Shown here: one piece after another, positions 11,461 to 24,200 of the stretch
Layout: each line of letters begins with the position of its first letter
Numbering within the stretch: position 1 is the stretch's first letter
DNA from: Haliotis asinina
Lineage: Eukaryota > Mollusca > Gastropoda > Lepetellida > Haliotidae
Direction: 5' to 3'
Length of the DNA: 64,000 nt
Assembly (NCBI RefSeq): GCF_037392515.1
Contig: NC_090291.1
Coordinates: 41,089,501 to 41,153,500, forward strand
Position numbers and translations under genes: made by a program
The notes under the pieces: generated by a model
Seen by the model: only the letters and a program-made list of their open reading frames with translations
The model's database searches: none
Told to the model about the DNA's origin: nothing

Positions 11461-11804
11461 GGCACCTGGAATACTGTCATGCTAACTGAGCTTACTATAA
11501 TGCACACCAGTGTGGCCTTAGGTGCAAGAATAACCTGTGTTAACACTGGACTATCTATTTGAAGCTACGATTACACGCATATTAATAAGTAGAAACACTT
11601 ATAAAACTCCAACCGAACTACGCATTATTGCCATTGTCAGTGCACAGTGTATTACATGTAGTTTCATTTCATCATGTGCAGTGAATCCGTGGCAAGAGAA
11701 GAGAGTACAAAAATATTGCCACATGCTCTAATACTGCTAGTCTATGGAATTTGGAAGCGGGAGATGTTGCACGTCAATCTCCTATAATTGTGAACGTGGA
11801 CTGT

Positions 11805-14800
11805 TTAGGTGAGTTGGACGCTGTAGGAGCCTCGAACATCCCCAAGCTGGTCCGACTCCAGACCAAAGCTTGCTTCTCTCTTCTTCTTGGTTCGGGGAAA
11901 GAATGTAGGACACATCTTTATCGTCTTCTTCCAAGTCTGTCCAGGAGAGATGCTCCTGAAAATCAGCATGAGTGGGTGAATCAATGAGATGTTCAATGTG
12001 TGCCCGTCAGTCAGTGTGAGTCAGTGTGTTGGATATTGTGAGTCAGTCAGTAAGTCATTGATTAGGTCAATATGAGTCGTCCAGTCAGTGTAAGTGGGTC
12101 AGTGCTCAGTATGTGGGTCTAAAGTTGAGTCGGTAGCTATATTTCAGTGTTAGTTTGTAAATGAGTCAATGTGAGTCGGTAGCAGGTCTTTCAAAGTGAG
12201 TTTGTGAATGGCTCAGTGTGAGTCGGTAGCGTTTCGAGTTTGTGAATGGGTCATTCATGAGTCATTGGCCTGCAGTAGATATGCTTATGGCTTTTAATGA
12301 CATGGTTACCATTAGATAATATTTTCATAAGCTGACATCCTTGAATATAAATAAACTCTATTCTCAGCGACTGTTTACTCACTGTTGGCAGTATGTGTAG
12401 AGTGCTCCGTATGCATTACCCGGTAGCGATCGTATGGGAAATTGCATTCGGAATCGTTCGGGTACAAACCTTTCCGAGGTAGAAGTTCTGTAGATCTGTG
12501 CGAATGTCCACTTTCGCGATTTGGTTAACTGTGCTCTGATTGCTCAATCCTAAAGGTTACCTGAACCGACCTCCTACTAGGTTTTGTTAGGCTCAGTACT
12601 GGAGTGTAACGAAAAGTACTTTGACTGTAAAAGACTGTAAAAGTAAAAATGTATTACTGACCCTATTGTGATTTTGTCCATCAGTGGTGGCACCGTTTTC
12701 AAGTTGCCTTCAATCTCCACCTCACATTTGGTCATGGGGACAGGGAGCGGGTTGGTGAAGGATAGGTCCACCTCTACTGTGTCCCCGGATTTAACAGTGG
12801 AAGGACCCTATATAACACAGGACATGTGACAGTATATATACATTTATCTTACTTCACATATAATGACGTTTTCTTATTGGCTAAGCGCTCTTCTATTATT
12901 TTAAATGCACCACACTTACAAGCGAGGTACATTTCAAAATATACCCCGCTGCCAATGGCAACTCATTTGGTACTTCGTGGTAGTACTCCTTTACCTCGAA
13001 CAGCATTTAAAACACATATGATGTACGGAAATTTCTGATGTTTTGCGAATGCACATCGATGGAAGGGAGATAACTCTAAATCCGTTTCTCTTGTGTCGTC
13101 TGCAAAATATAGCAACGGCTACGAAAACATCTGCCTCGCAATTCCAATACATAAATTTTGACAAAACGTTCAATTGCAGTCCCTATGGATATTAAGAAGG
13201 GGAAGTACACCGCAGCGAAATTACTGAGACGATACCTGTGGGAAATAGCATAATGCAGGATTCGAATTGTTTGATTCCACACGGGTTGGTTGAAGTGTAT
13301 GCCCATGACCCCCTCATGACCACAAGTATGTTAAGTGAACAACTTATAATATATTGATGGGAGCGGGTTGGTGAAGGTGACGTCCACTTCTACTGCTTCC
13401 CCGGCCCTAACAGTGGAAGGATCCTATATAACACAGGGCATATGACAGTATATATTATATTGATGGGAGCGGGTCGGTAAAGATAGATGTCCATTTCAAG
13501 TGTCTCCCCGGCTTTAACAGTGGAAGCATAGTGTGTCAATTTCACATTGTCAAAAACAGCTGCCGTGTTCTATTAACGGTCTAATATATCACTCAGTGAA
13601 ATCCCACCTTTATAACAAGGTCTGGGCGGCGCAGCTGGACGTTGTAGTGTTGTGTAAACAGACTTCCGGTTTCCTTGACCTTCGCGAAAACCTGTATCTG
13701 GAAGTTGAAGCCTTCCTGTGGACGCATCATTGCCTGCTGCTGCGTCACACTGAGGGTGAAAGTCTGGCCTGTAAACACAATACCTCTTAGGTGATGTTCC
13801 ACACGGCCATCAATAAAAAAAACATGGGTGGGTGGGTGAGTGAATCAGTGAGTGAGTGAGTGAGTGAGTGAGTGTTGTTTACGTTAGTTTTAGCAGTTTT
13901 CCAGCATTATCACGGTCTAATACCATTTTGACGTCATAACCGCACACATTACTGCGGCAATACAACGGCGAGTAACATCTGAGTTTATTACCTAAGAGAG
14001 TGAGAATATCGGATTCATATTTTTATACAATGCCCAAGGGCAAAATATCACATAGTCATGGTGACGTGGCATCATGGACAGTGCTACGACGTCACGTTTC
14101 TTCTGAGACGTTACGTTCTGCATGCGGCGACGGCGGGTAGCCAGCACATGTTTGAAAGTAGATCTGGGTTATATTTCTCAGTTTGACGACTTCGGTTATA
14201 AACAGAATGGTATATTCATGCTCATATCATGCTATCTCTCTGGAAATGCCAACATTTAGACACTCGTATCGTTAAAGTACCATGACATAGACTCTGATAT
14301 ATCATCTATACATCACACATCCCGAATGGGTCTCAACCGAAACAGTACAAGAATTTGTACTTTACTAAGAAAGTGAAATCCCAAATATGACATATGTCGC
14401 ATTTGACCACTTTCTAAATGGCATTGTGTAATCATCACACGCCTCCTGTGACTCCAGTGATCCACCTACTCTGGCCTGCTTGTAATGTCTCCGTCTGTTC
14501 AGACTGTGCAGCCATCCCCGTCATCATGCCGTGGTAGGTCTTGTGTAAGATGTCTATAGACAGGGTCACGGTGCGGGCGACGTTGTCGTTGTTGCGGGTG
14601 TGTATCTTTACCGAGAAGCCTTTTCCCACCATGACATCGATATTGTCCATACTCAGTCCAATGGCCTGACGTCAGACATTGAAACATAAAATACCTCCCA
14701 CGTTAAAACGTTCAATATATATGTATGTAATAATCAACCGAACGTTTTAGCCCATGGAACCTTTTCATAGCTCCTTCTGTTACAATACTCATATATATAG

Positions 14801-15211
14801 ACTAACATGTAGTCTCTGATATGATCATATTTCATAGAAAAAAAAAATTGAAACAAAATGCAATAAAAAGAAGCCCATAGACGTTCTTCATAATCAGAAA
14901 CAGTGGTAATCTTGACTTGCGCCACGTTCTAGTCTTTCATGGATGGGTATACTTGTCGCCTGGTCAGTATGAGAGACGTGAATATGTGAACATGTATTAA
15001 TGCACCACACATTGAATCCGAGCACTCCCTGGTGTTACATTCTCGCCCTGACCTGTGACATCGGCAGCTCATCCTCATCGTCAGCTAGATTGTCCTTCCT
15101 GAACATAGCCTGGGCCTGTCGGAGCACCTCTCTTGCTTTAGTGGAACCTGTGAGACGACAAAGTTACTGAACATCAGATGGGAAAAGGCCTGGTCTGACC
15201 AGTGACCAGCA

Positions 15212-15261
<50 letters not shown>

Positions 15262-18200
15262 TGGAATACCTTCAAGATGCGTGTAGTGCTTTTATCAAGG
15301 TTCAGGACAATCAGACTATCTTCAAGATGCATGTAGTGGTTCAGGACATTCCGACTATCCTCAAGATGGGTGTAGTGTACTTGACAACATTCAGGGCAAT
15401 CATACTAACTTCAAGATGCGTGTAGTGTACTTGCCAACATTCACGGCAATCATTCTAACTTCAAGATGCGTGTACTGCTTTTCCTAATCTTCATTAAGGT
15501 GCGTGGAATGCTCAGTCCACCAGTTAGTGAGAGTTAGCCTACCTTGGGGATACTTATACTGGTCAGTTACATCTAGTCGCTGCAACTCGTCCTGTGGCTC
15601 TTGGGATGGACTGTGGGTGCTGATATTTTTACCGATACTGTGGAAAAATAAGGAAACCACGAGGACGGATCATCTTCTAGCAAGGGACATATGCATGAGT
15701 GAGGGCTTTAAACAATAATCCAGAAATATCGCCTCGGTGGACACCAGAAATGGGCTTCACACATTGCAGCCATGTGAGAAACGACGTCTTCGGCATGACA
15801 AGCGAACGCTGTAACCACTTGGCTACTCTACCGTCTCATGTGCAAAAGCTGGTATTGCTTATAAAGAACACATTTGTGACAATCGCTAGCGTTAATCAGG
15901 GACGTCCATACTAATTTGGAACTTATGATTCTCTAGGACACAGTCCTGCCAGTCGGGAGACCTATTCTGTTAATATATACTGTATGATATATTACAATTA
16001 GACCCGGACTGGTGCAGTGACTGGTGCGAGAGTGTTACTTACATATTCCTGGTCCGCGCCACCTGTTTCAGCTTTTTGGCCATGACATCCTCCTCCCAAG
16101 TCACGAAGTCCGCATTTACCTCCGCGAACACGAAGGGCGTGTCATGGCCGATGTAGATCAACCCTTCTTTGATGGCCTTAACTGGGGCGGGGCCACAACA
16201 GAACACGCCTGTAACACATGAAAAAGACAATGCAGTAGGTGAGTGAGGAAGTGTGTTCGCTTTGGCGGTACTGTATGTCAGGTGTCAGTGGTTCTTAATG
16301 CATTTCGACTAACACTGATTGCTACTGCATTTGAAGAATCAGTGATTCTCACTGCATTTCAAGAATCAATGGTTTTTATTGCATTTCAAGTATCACTGGG
16401 TGTTATTGCATTTCTAATATCAATGGTTCTTATTGCATTTCTAGTATCCATGGATATTATAGCATTTCTAAATGGTAGCTATTGCATTTCAAGTATCAGT
16501 GGTAGTTATTATATGTCAAGTATCACTGGCTGCAGCTGTATGCCAAATATTGGGGAATGTTACTGAATGTAAGGTATTAGTGGTTGCTATTGCATGGCAA
16601 AGTATTCTTTTTCTGTGTCAATTATCAATTGCTATTGTGTATCATGTCTCCATGGATGATATTGTGCTTCAGGTACCAATGGTTGTTATTGTGTGTCAAG
16701 TATCAATGGTTGCTGTTGTGTATCATGTGTCCATGGATGTTGTTGTGCTTCAAGTATCAATGGTTGTTATTGTGTGTCAAGTATCAATGGCTGCTGTTGT
16801 GTATCATGTGTCCATGGATGTTGTTGTGCTTCAAGTATCAATAGTTGTTATTGTGTGTCAAGTATCAATGGCTGCTGTTGTGTATCATGTGTCCATGGAT
16901 GTTGTTGTGCTTCAAGTATCAATGGTGGTTATTGTGTGTCAAGTATCAATGGCTGCTGTTGTGTATCATGTGTCCATGGATGTTGTTGTGCTTCAAGTAT
17001 CAATGGTTGTTATTGTGTGTCAAGTATCAATGGCTGCTGTTGTGTATCATGTGTCCATGGATGTTGTTGTGCTTCAAGTATCAATGGTTGTTATTGTGTG
17101 TCAAGTATCAATGGCTGCTGTTGTGTATCATGTGTCCATGGCTACGCATTCCTAGTTCATTCTAAACAGTTACTAATGGATTTTGATGGCCTTCATGCCA
17201 AAGGTCAAGCTGACGAAACGGACTTTGCAAAGGCAATTAACATTCACCAAATACTATTGGAAGTGTCTACTTCAAATTCGATCTACTGTTTTACGAAAAT
17301 GAAACAGATAACTTTATGGGTGACAGTTTCTTCTTTAGTGCATAGATGGACGTTTCGATGTAGATTCTAACAATGTCATCGAGCTGAGCGTGTGTTTGAC
17401 ACTATCGTTGGTCTCAACTGGATGCTTCTAGGGATTTACAGGAATGCCTTCAGATCGAAGTGAGCTCACGTTCTCGACAATCCATTTGTTATTGTGTGTC
17501 AAGTATCAATGGCTGCTGTTGTGTATCATGTGTCCATGGATGTTGTTGTGCTTCAAGTACCAATGGTGGTTATTGTGTGTCAAGTATCAATGGCTGCTGT
17601 TGTGTATCATGTGTCCATGGATGTTGTTGTGCTTCAAGTATCAACGGCCGTTGTTATGCGTCAAGCATCAATGGCTTTATCGGAGTGTCCACCCCACCTT
17701 CACTTTCCTCCTGGGGCGTAGCGTCAATGGCCTGCCACCCGTCAAACTGTTTCCCCAGGTCCGGGCGACTCATCCATACCTCATTCCATACATGGAAGTT
17801 CCTGGGAAATTGAAATGTTCTTCTTCATCATATGTAAACAGGTTAAAACTGAATAGAACACACGTCACTCGGCAATACTCCTGTATATATGTATATATCT
17901 CCCTGAACACGCTAGGCTCATACATGACCCTGGCGGTAGAGTGGGCTTGTGGTCAGCGCGTTCGCTCGTCACGTTGCAGGCTTGGGTTCAGTTAACCACT
18001 TGGGTACGATGTGCGCAGTCCATTTCTGGTGTCCCCGTCGTGATATTTCCCGAATATTGCTTAAAGCGGCGTAAAACTAAACTTACTCACTCTTGCATCA
18101 ACCGTGAGATACTGGTTACTTGCCATCCAAACGACAGCAATACCATAGTAAAACACGAACAATTATTCTAGACTTTGCTATTGTTAGATAATTTGAAATA

Positions 18201-21200
18201 TTCTTTAAACATTTCACAATGATCGATAGATGTCCCAAAACAGCTTTGAAAACAAACAAATACTCTTATACTCTGTTAATTCCCTAAATTGGTCCAGAAC
18301 AGCGTTGGCACCATCTTACAACTGTCCTCGAACATGAACCCCCATACGTACCATTTCCTGTCGCCGGAGACGTTGACATAGCCACCCGTATGGTTGGGTC
18401 GGTATATTTCATCAAAGCTTAGACGTTCCTTATCAGTGTTGTGAGAAGATTCATAGTTGGTGACACTCCTACAGGGCAGTCCTAGGGCTCGGCACACTGT
18501 GGACACAGCGAGAAATATATATGTATCTTCATTACGATAATATTCACACTCAAAAACATAGCTTTTAACCTAGAAAATGCATGACTATTGCTAGTTAGCG
18601 TTGTCACGTTGTCACGTTGTCACGTTGTCACGTTGTCACGTTGTGTCACCTCAATCTCACGCAGTTCTCCGACGTGTAGCACGGGCGAAACCAAAGAACA
18701 CGGATTTGGTGCTGGCAAAACCACAGATATAACCATGAGAATTGGGGATTCAAATTAAGAGCCACATGTTTTGGGGTACCCAAGGGACGCATCACAGAAC
18801 TGCAGCTACAGTGTTCACTATTGCTTGTTGCATATTTGTCAAAGTGATAATTGTTCTCTGTACAAATAATAGAATTGTTCGCCGATACTGGTAACAATGA
18901 CATTGACAGTTTTCCTTTGCTGATAATGACAATACTGTGGATTTCCAACACGCACAATCCGCCCCACCCCAACTACGCCACCCCACCCCACCCCACCCCA
19001 TACCAACCCCAGCAAATGTCTAGAGCTAAACAACCATACTCACTGCCAAATGACATTGCGGTTTGTTCATCCACACTGTTAAACAGCAATGCAGATTGCT
19101 CATCCACACTGACAGACAATAATACAGATTTGTTCATCAACACTATAAAACAACAATACGGATTTTCCCCATTCTCAAACAACAGAACAGATTCTCGTTG
19201 TCCCCACCTGTTACGAGGACCCCTGAGAACACCCAGCACTGTCCGAACCTAACCGGTTTGGCGGTGGACATGTACTGCTTCAGGATTTTCACGCTCCCTG
19301 TCCACGTATTCGGTGGCGTGCCGCCGTCGTAACCGCCTCGCCATTTCCCGTACAGGACGCCGTTGTCGTCGTTGAAGTTCACCTGAGCAAAACATCAAAA
19401 AGCATGAAGGGTTGCAGTGCCCATAATCTGATTGGATACTTAACTTTTGTTGATTAATCTGTGTGCATATATTTTGTATATATTTGCTACGCATTCCTAG
19501 TTCATTCTAAACAGTTACTAATGGATTTTGATGGCCTTCATGCCAAAGGTCAAGCTGACGAAACGGACTTTGCAAAGGCAATTAACATTCACCAAATACT
19601 ATTGGAAGTGTCTACTTCAAATTCGATCTACTGTTTTACGAAAATGAAACAGATAACTTTATGGGTGACAGTTTCTTCTTTAGTGCATAGATGGACGTTT
19701 CGATGTAGATTCTAACAATGTCATCGAGCTGAGCGTGTGTTTGACACTATCGTTGGTCTCAACTGGATGCTTCTAGGGATTTACAGGAATGCCTTCAGAT
19801 CGAAGTGAGCTCACGTTCTCGACAATCCATTTTGGCTGACGTGAGTACTCACTATCTTGGAGAGCGCTCTGGCAACCTTGGGGGCGTTCCCCATGGCACG
19901 TGTCATCTTGAAGTTGAAGCCTTTCCTGAGAAGGTGGAGAGAGGCGTGCAGAATCCCGTCCTCAAACTGGCCAACAGATTGGTTCAATTATGAACAGGTT
20001 AAACCTGGTCCTCAAACAATTGGGTGTTCAACTAGGGATTCATATCAGTAACAAATTAATATCTGGTCCTCAAACGAGATTCATATCTAATTCATACCAA
20101 AGGATACATATCAACAACAGATAACACATGGTCCAAAACAGGGTTCAAATTATGAACAGATTAAAACCTGGTCCTTAAAGGAGTGGGTATCCATCAAAGA
20201 GTTCATATCAACAACAGATTAAAGCCTAGCTCTTCATCAAAGGATTCAAATCAACCACTGATTAAACATGTCCTAAAAAGAATGGGTTTCCACCTAGGGG
20301 TTCAAATCACATTTAACTTAGTGCACAAACTAGCAAAAAAAAACCCGAAAAAACCCACGGTCTCAGATCTAGACCGCACCTGGTCATTACATCATCTAAC
20401 ATTGTAAATTCTTTTTTTCTGCAAAATGACGACTTTTATGCCGACCAAATGAGGCACGTTATGAAATATCGATATGTCTTCAGAAAGATAGTGTTGGGGA
20501 TGAACTGTAATGATAAAAAGTATGGACTTTTTATTGAATATCATTACAACGTAGAATCTCACAAGCTGATATAACTGCAACACTCTGTTCAAAACTCTGA
20601 ATATGTTAGACAATATGTTGAATAGATATATCAAAAACTACAGAAAAAAAGTTTCAACTAATGTTTGATCAAGTTATGATCAGAATGTTTCATTCTGCAT
20701 TGTTACTTTGACAGTGTCTGTCAACACAAAAGATCACTGTGTCGCCCTTGAAGTGATGCCATGTCTGATTGAAGTGGACATGGATGATGGTGTCCATACA
20801 AGCGAATGTTGTGATGAAGGACGGTCTGTTAACACTCCAACATCTTCCGTGTAATTGGGTAGGCATGCGTATTAAATACTTTGTACACGAACAGCTGAAA
20901 ACAGTCTTGTCCTTTATGTATGGAACTCTACAGGGGATATCATAGCTTGGTCGCATTGTCGTGTTGTTTCCCTTAAAAGTTAACGCATGACGTGCCCAAA
21001 CTCGCCATCTTGGCAATATTCTTTCCTCAATTTCCTAGTTATGACCTATATTTAGAAATGACTCAGACGAATCACATGACGGTCGTCTTGGTAACAAGGG
21101 ATTTTATTTTATTACTTATAGTAGTTATATTCATTCTTGACCTTAATGTTTTGGAATGTAAACTTCTGCAGTTATGTACCTTGGAGCGACATTTCCACAA

Positions 21201-24200
21201 ACCGGTTATGCCTGTTTACAAACCCCAGCCACGGCAACTTGAAAGACATCTGTTAAACTAGTAAAAAATACAGGGCCGAAGCTTGGTCCTTGACTGCTAA
21301 TGTAATGTGCAAACTAACAAATGACCGTCAAACAACAATTAAGCTTTGTTAAAAATGTAGTCTCTTCACAGCTCGTATAATGCATAACATTTTTTGCGGC
21401 TCCAATTTAAGAGATAGTTGTTATTTAAAAGGACATTTGTCTATACTTATAAGCTGTAAATGAGAACGTAATGTTAATGTCAGCTGATGGTACAACTGAC
21501 GCCTGGCTGATATGCATTGAATTTTATCAGAACAACATTATAAAATGTCCCTGTAGTGAGTGTGTGAGTGAATTGGGTATTACGCCGTTTCTGGCAATAT
21601 TCCAGCAATTGCACCACAGGGAACACTTGAAATGAGCTTCACTGACAGATCTGTCAATACCTAACCAGACAACAACACTAACTCACCTGACAGTATCTCA
21701 CCTGATCCAGCAGTATCTCACCTGACAGATCTGTCAGTACCTCACCACACCCAACAGTATCTCAACTGACAGATCCGTCAGTACCTCACCACACCCAACA
21801 GTATCTCACCCGACAGATCTGTCAGTACCCCACCACACACAACAGTACCTAACCTGACAGATCTGTCAGTACCTCACCACAACCAACAGTGTCTCACCTG
21901 ACAGATCTGCAAGTACCTCACCACACCCAACAGTAACTCACCTACCCCATCTACCAGTACTTCACCACACGCCAACAGTAACTTACCTGAAAGATCTGCC
22001 ATTACCACACCTGACCTCAACAGTAACTTACCTGAAAGATCTGCCATTACCACACCTGACCTCTGCAGTAACTCACCTGACCGAAGTACCAGGGTTTGGC
22101 GTTGATGTTAAAGTAATCCCCCTGGTACACCATCCCCGAGTCGTTTTCAACAGCCTCCGCTAGCCACTCTTGGTCAGGCAGATACACCACATCCTCTGCC
22201 CGATAGAACATACAGTTCATCAAACTGAATCGCTTCTGATTCATCTTTAAACATTGCCATGTGCCCATGTGCCGTGCCAATGTATGGTCAAACAAGTGAA
22301 AAATATAACAAACCAGCTTTAGACTCACATTTAGAATATAAAACCAGCCCAGACAAACACCTTCTTCAGAATTAGGGCAATTTGTGCTGCCGAATAATTC
22401 GAGGAAAGGTTTGGGTGCACTATCCAATCAGAGAAATATAAATATCACAATAGACACACCTACAAAAACAGGAGAAGCCTGGACAATATGAAAAGTGTCA
22501 ATCTAGTCTGAGTTGGGACATTTTCCTTCTTGTAATCTGAGAGAGACCTACAGACGATGCAGATGACCAAGGGGAAACTAATTAGTTTGTTTTACAGGTA
22601 TTGTACTTAACAGTACATCAAGACGGAATGGAAGAACTAACTGCTGCGTACTACTTTTGTGAAACCATAAAGCATTCTTATGACAATCATTATCCACAGA
22701 TCATGACGAATGTGCCTCTGAGATTAAAATCGTCGATCAGCGGATCCGAGAATGTCTAAAGGAGGCAACTCTGCATTCCAAACTTTGTTCCACTTTGCTC
22801 AATGTGCATTTTATCAGTATTATTTCTATTCCCCAAGTGATCTAATATCAGCTTAACAGATTGAATTATGTTTTTTCGTATCTACCTGTATTATCGGGTG
22901 ATTTACAGGAGTGCTGCAAACCAACTATTTTGCGTAAGCGCGATAGGTTGAAAACTTTTCATTTCTTTGGGTTTGTGTTTGCTTGTTGCTTGCTGTATTT
23001 GGCTGTATTTTTTCTGTTTCACGTTTTTTTAAATGGTAGGTAATAGCTACGTCCCCGATTTAAAACGTTTGTTTTAAATTGTGTCTCACCTTTACACCAA
23101 GGATTAAAGATGATGTTTATGTCTTCATTGTGGTTGTACTGCCAGATGAGGTCTTTGCCGTTCTCCACGTCCACGGTGGTCCTGACAATTAAATCCCAAA
23201 CTCCGACAGGGGTGGAAGCGGGAGAGAACACTTCTACCGTGAGAGAGTTACCTCCCTTCTTGACGACGGTGGCGCCCCACCTCCGTGGCTTATAGGACGT
23301 GTCTCCGTCTTCCGTCACTTTAAAGAGTTCCTCGACTGTGCTGTCGTTTTCGCTACACGCTGCGTGGAGATTCATGATTAATGGACAATTCATCAGAGCA
23401 TCACAACATCAGTACCAACTTAAGCATCAGTGCACGATGCATGTCAATGCGGATTATCAAGATCACACGGTTCTTCCAAAGGCAGCAACCATTCCACAAC
23501 CTGCTTGTTAGTAAAGTTGTTCTAGACAAAATGTAATACAGTGGAACTTCGTTAATATGAGATCAGTTACTTTGATGCCTTGCTACAGACGGGGGAGAAT
23601 ATATTGATACTGGGGTGAATGTCACACCTTTTGTCTGGAACTAACGTGGTGTAATTGGTAGTGTTGTATTCATGGGATAAAAGTGGTATCCCTCGAGGTC
23701 ATTTGCGATAAATATATACTGAAACAAATAAACTGACAGTGAAAAGAAAGTTATTGTACCAACCCTCGTACAATCAGAAAAAAGGTGTTCTGTGGCTGGC
23801 TTTGCAGAAAAGTGGTTGGCTTTGTAGAAAAACAAGTTGGTACAGTACAGACTGGGACAAACATGCATTTGTACCCGCGTGACCCATATAGTGTTTAAAG
23901 TGTTGTAACCTTGAGGATAAAAAGATCAAATCTATTCATTTTCAATCTGTGTGTATGGTACGAAATAGTATATTTCAATATTTATAAGTTGTAAACCAGG
24001 TTGTATTTAGAAAATAACACAACTGGGAGAATATCTCCTACTGAAACTTAAATATATGATCGATTTAACTGAGGATCGGTGAACGGATTAATATTATAGG
24101 GACAATATCCATGATTATCAATTCAGCTAAAGATGCCGAAAGGATGTCGTCAACAAGACGCTAGCAGCATCGTTTCAATACATATGCTGCGAATTTCTAT

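Noticed and set aside
16472-17370. Three overlapping long open frames of 225-227 codons or shorter, with [16 protein letters not shown]- or [11 protein letters not shown]-like repeats
   Set aside because: All come from an 81-bp repeat that is a multiple of three and free of stops. No frame has splice, start or codon evidence, and the region lies inside a transglutaminase intron.
19143-19382. A separate small gene on the - strand
   Set aside because: It is transglutaminase exon 6 (catalytic Cys) extended by intron at both ends.
21690-22080. Regularly spaced palindromic repeats resembling a CRISPR array
   Set aside because: Contiguous 44-45-bp minisatellite without variable spacers, inside an animal gene.
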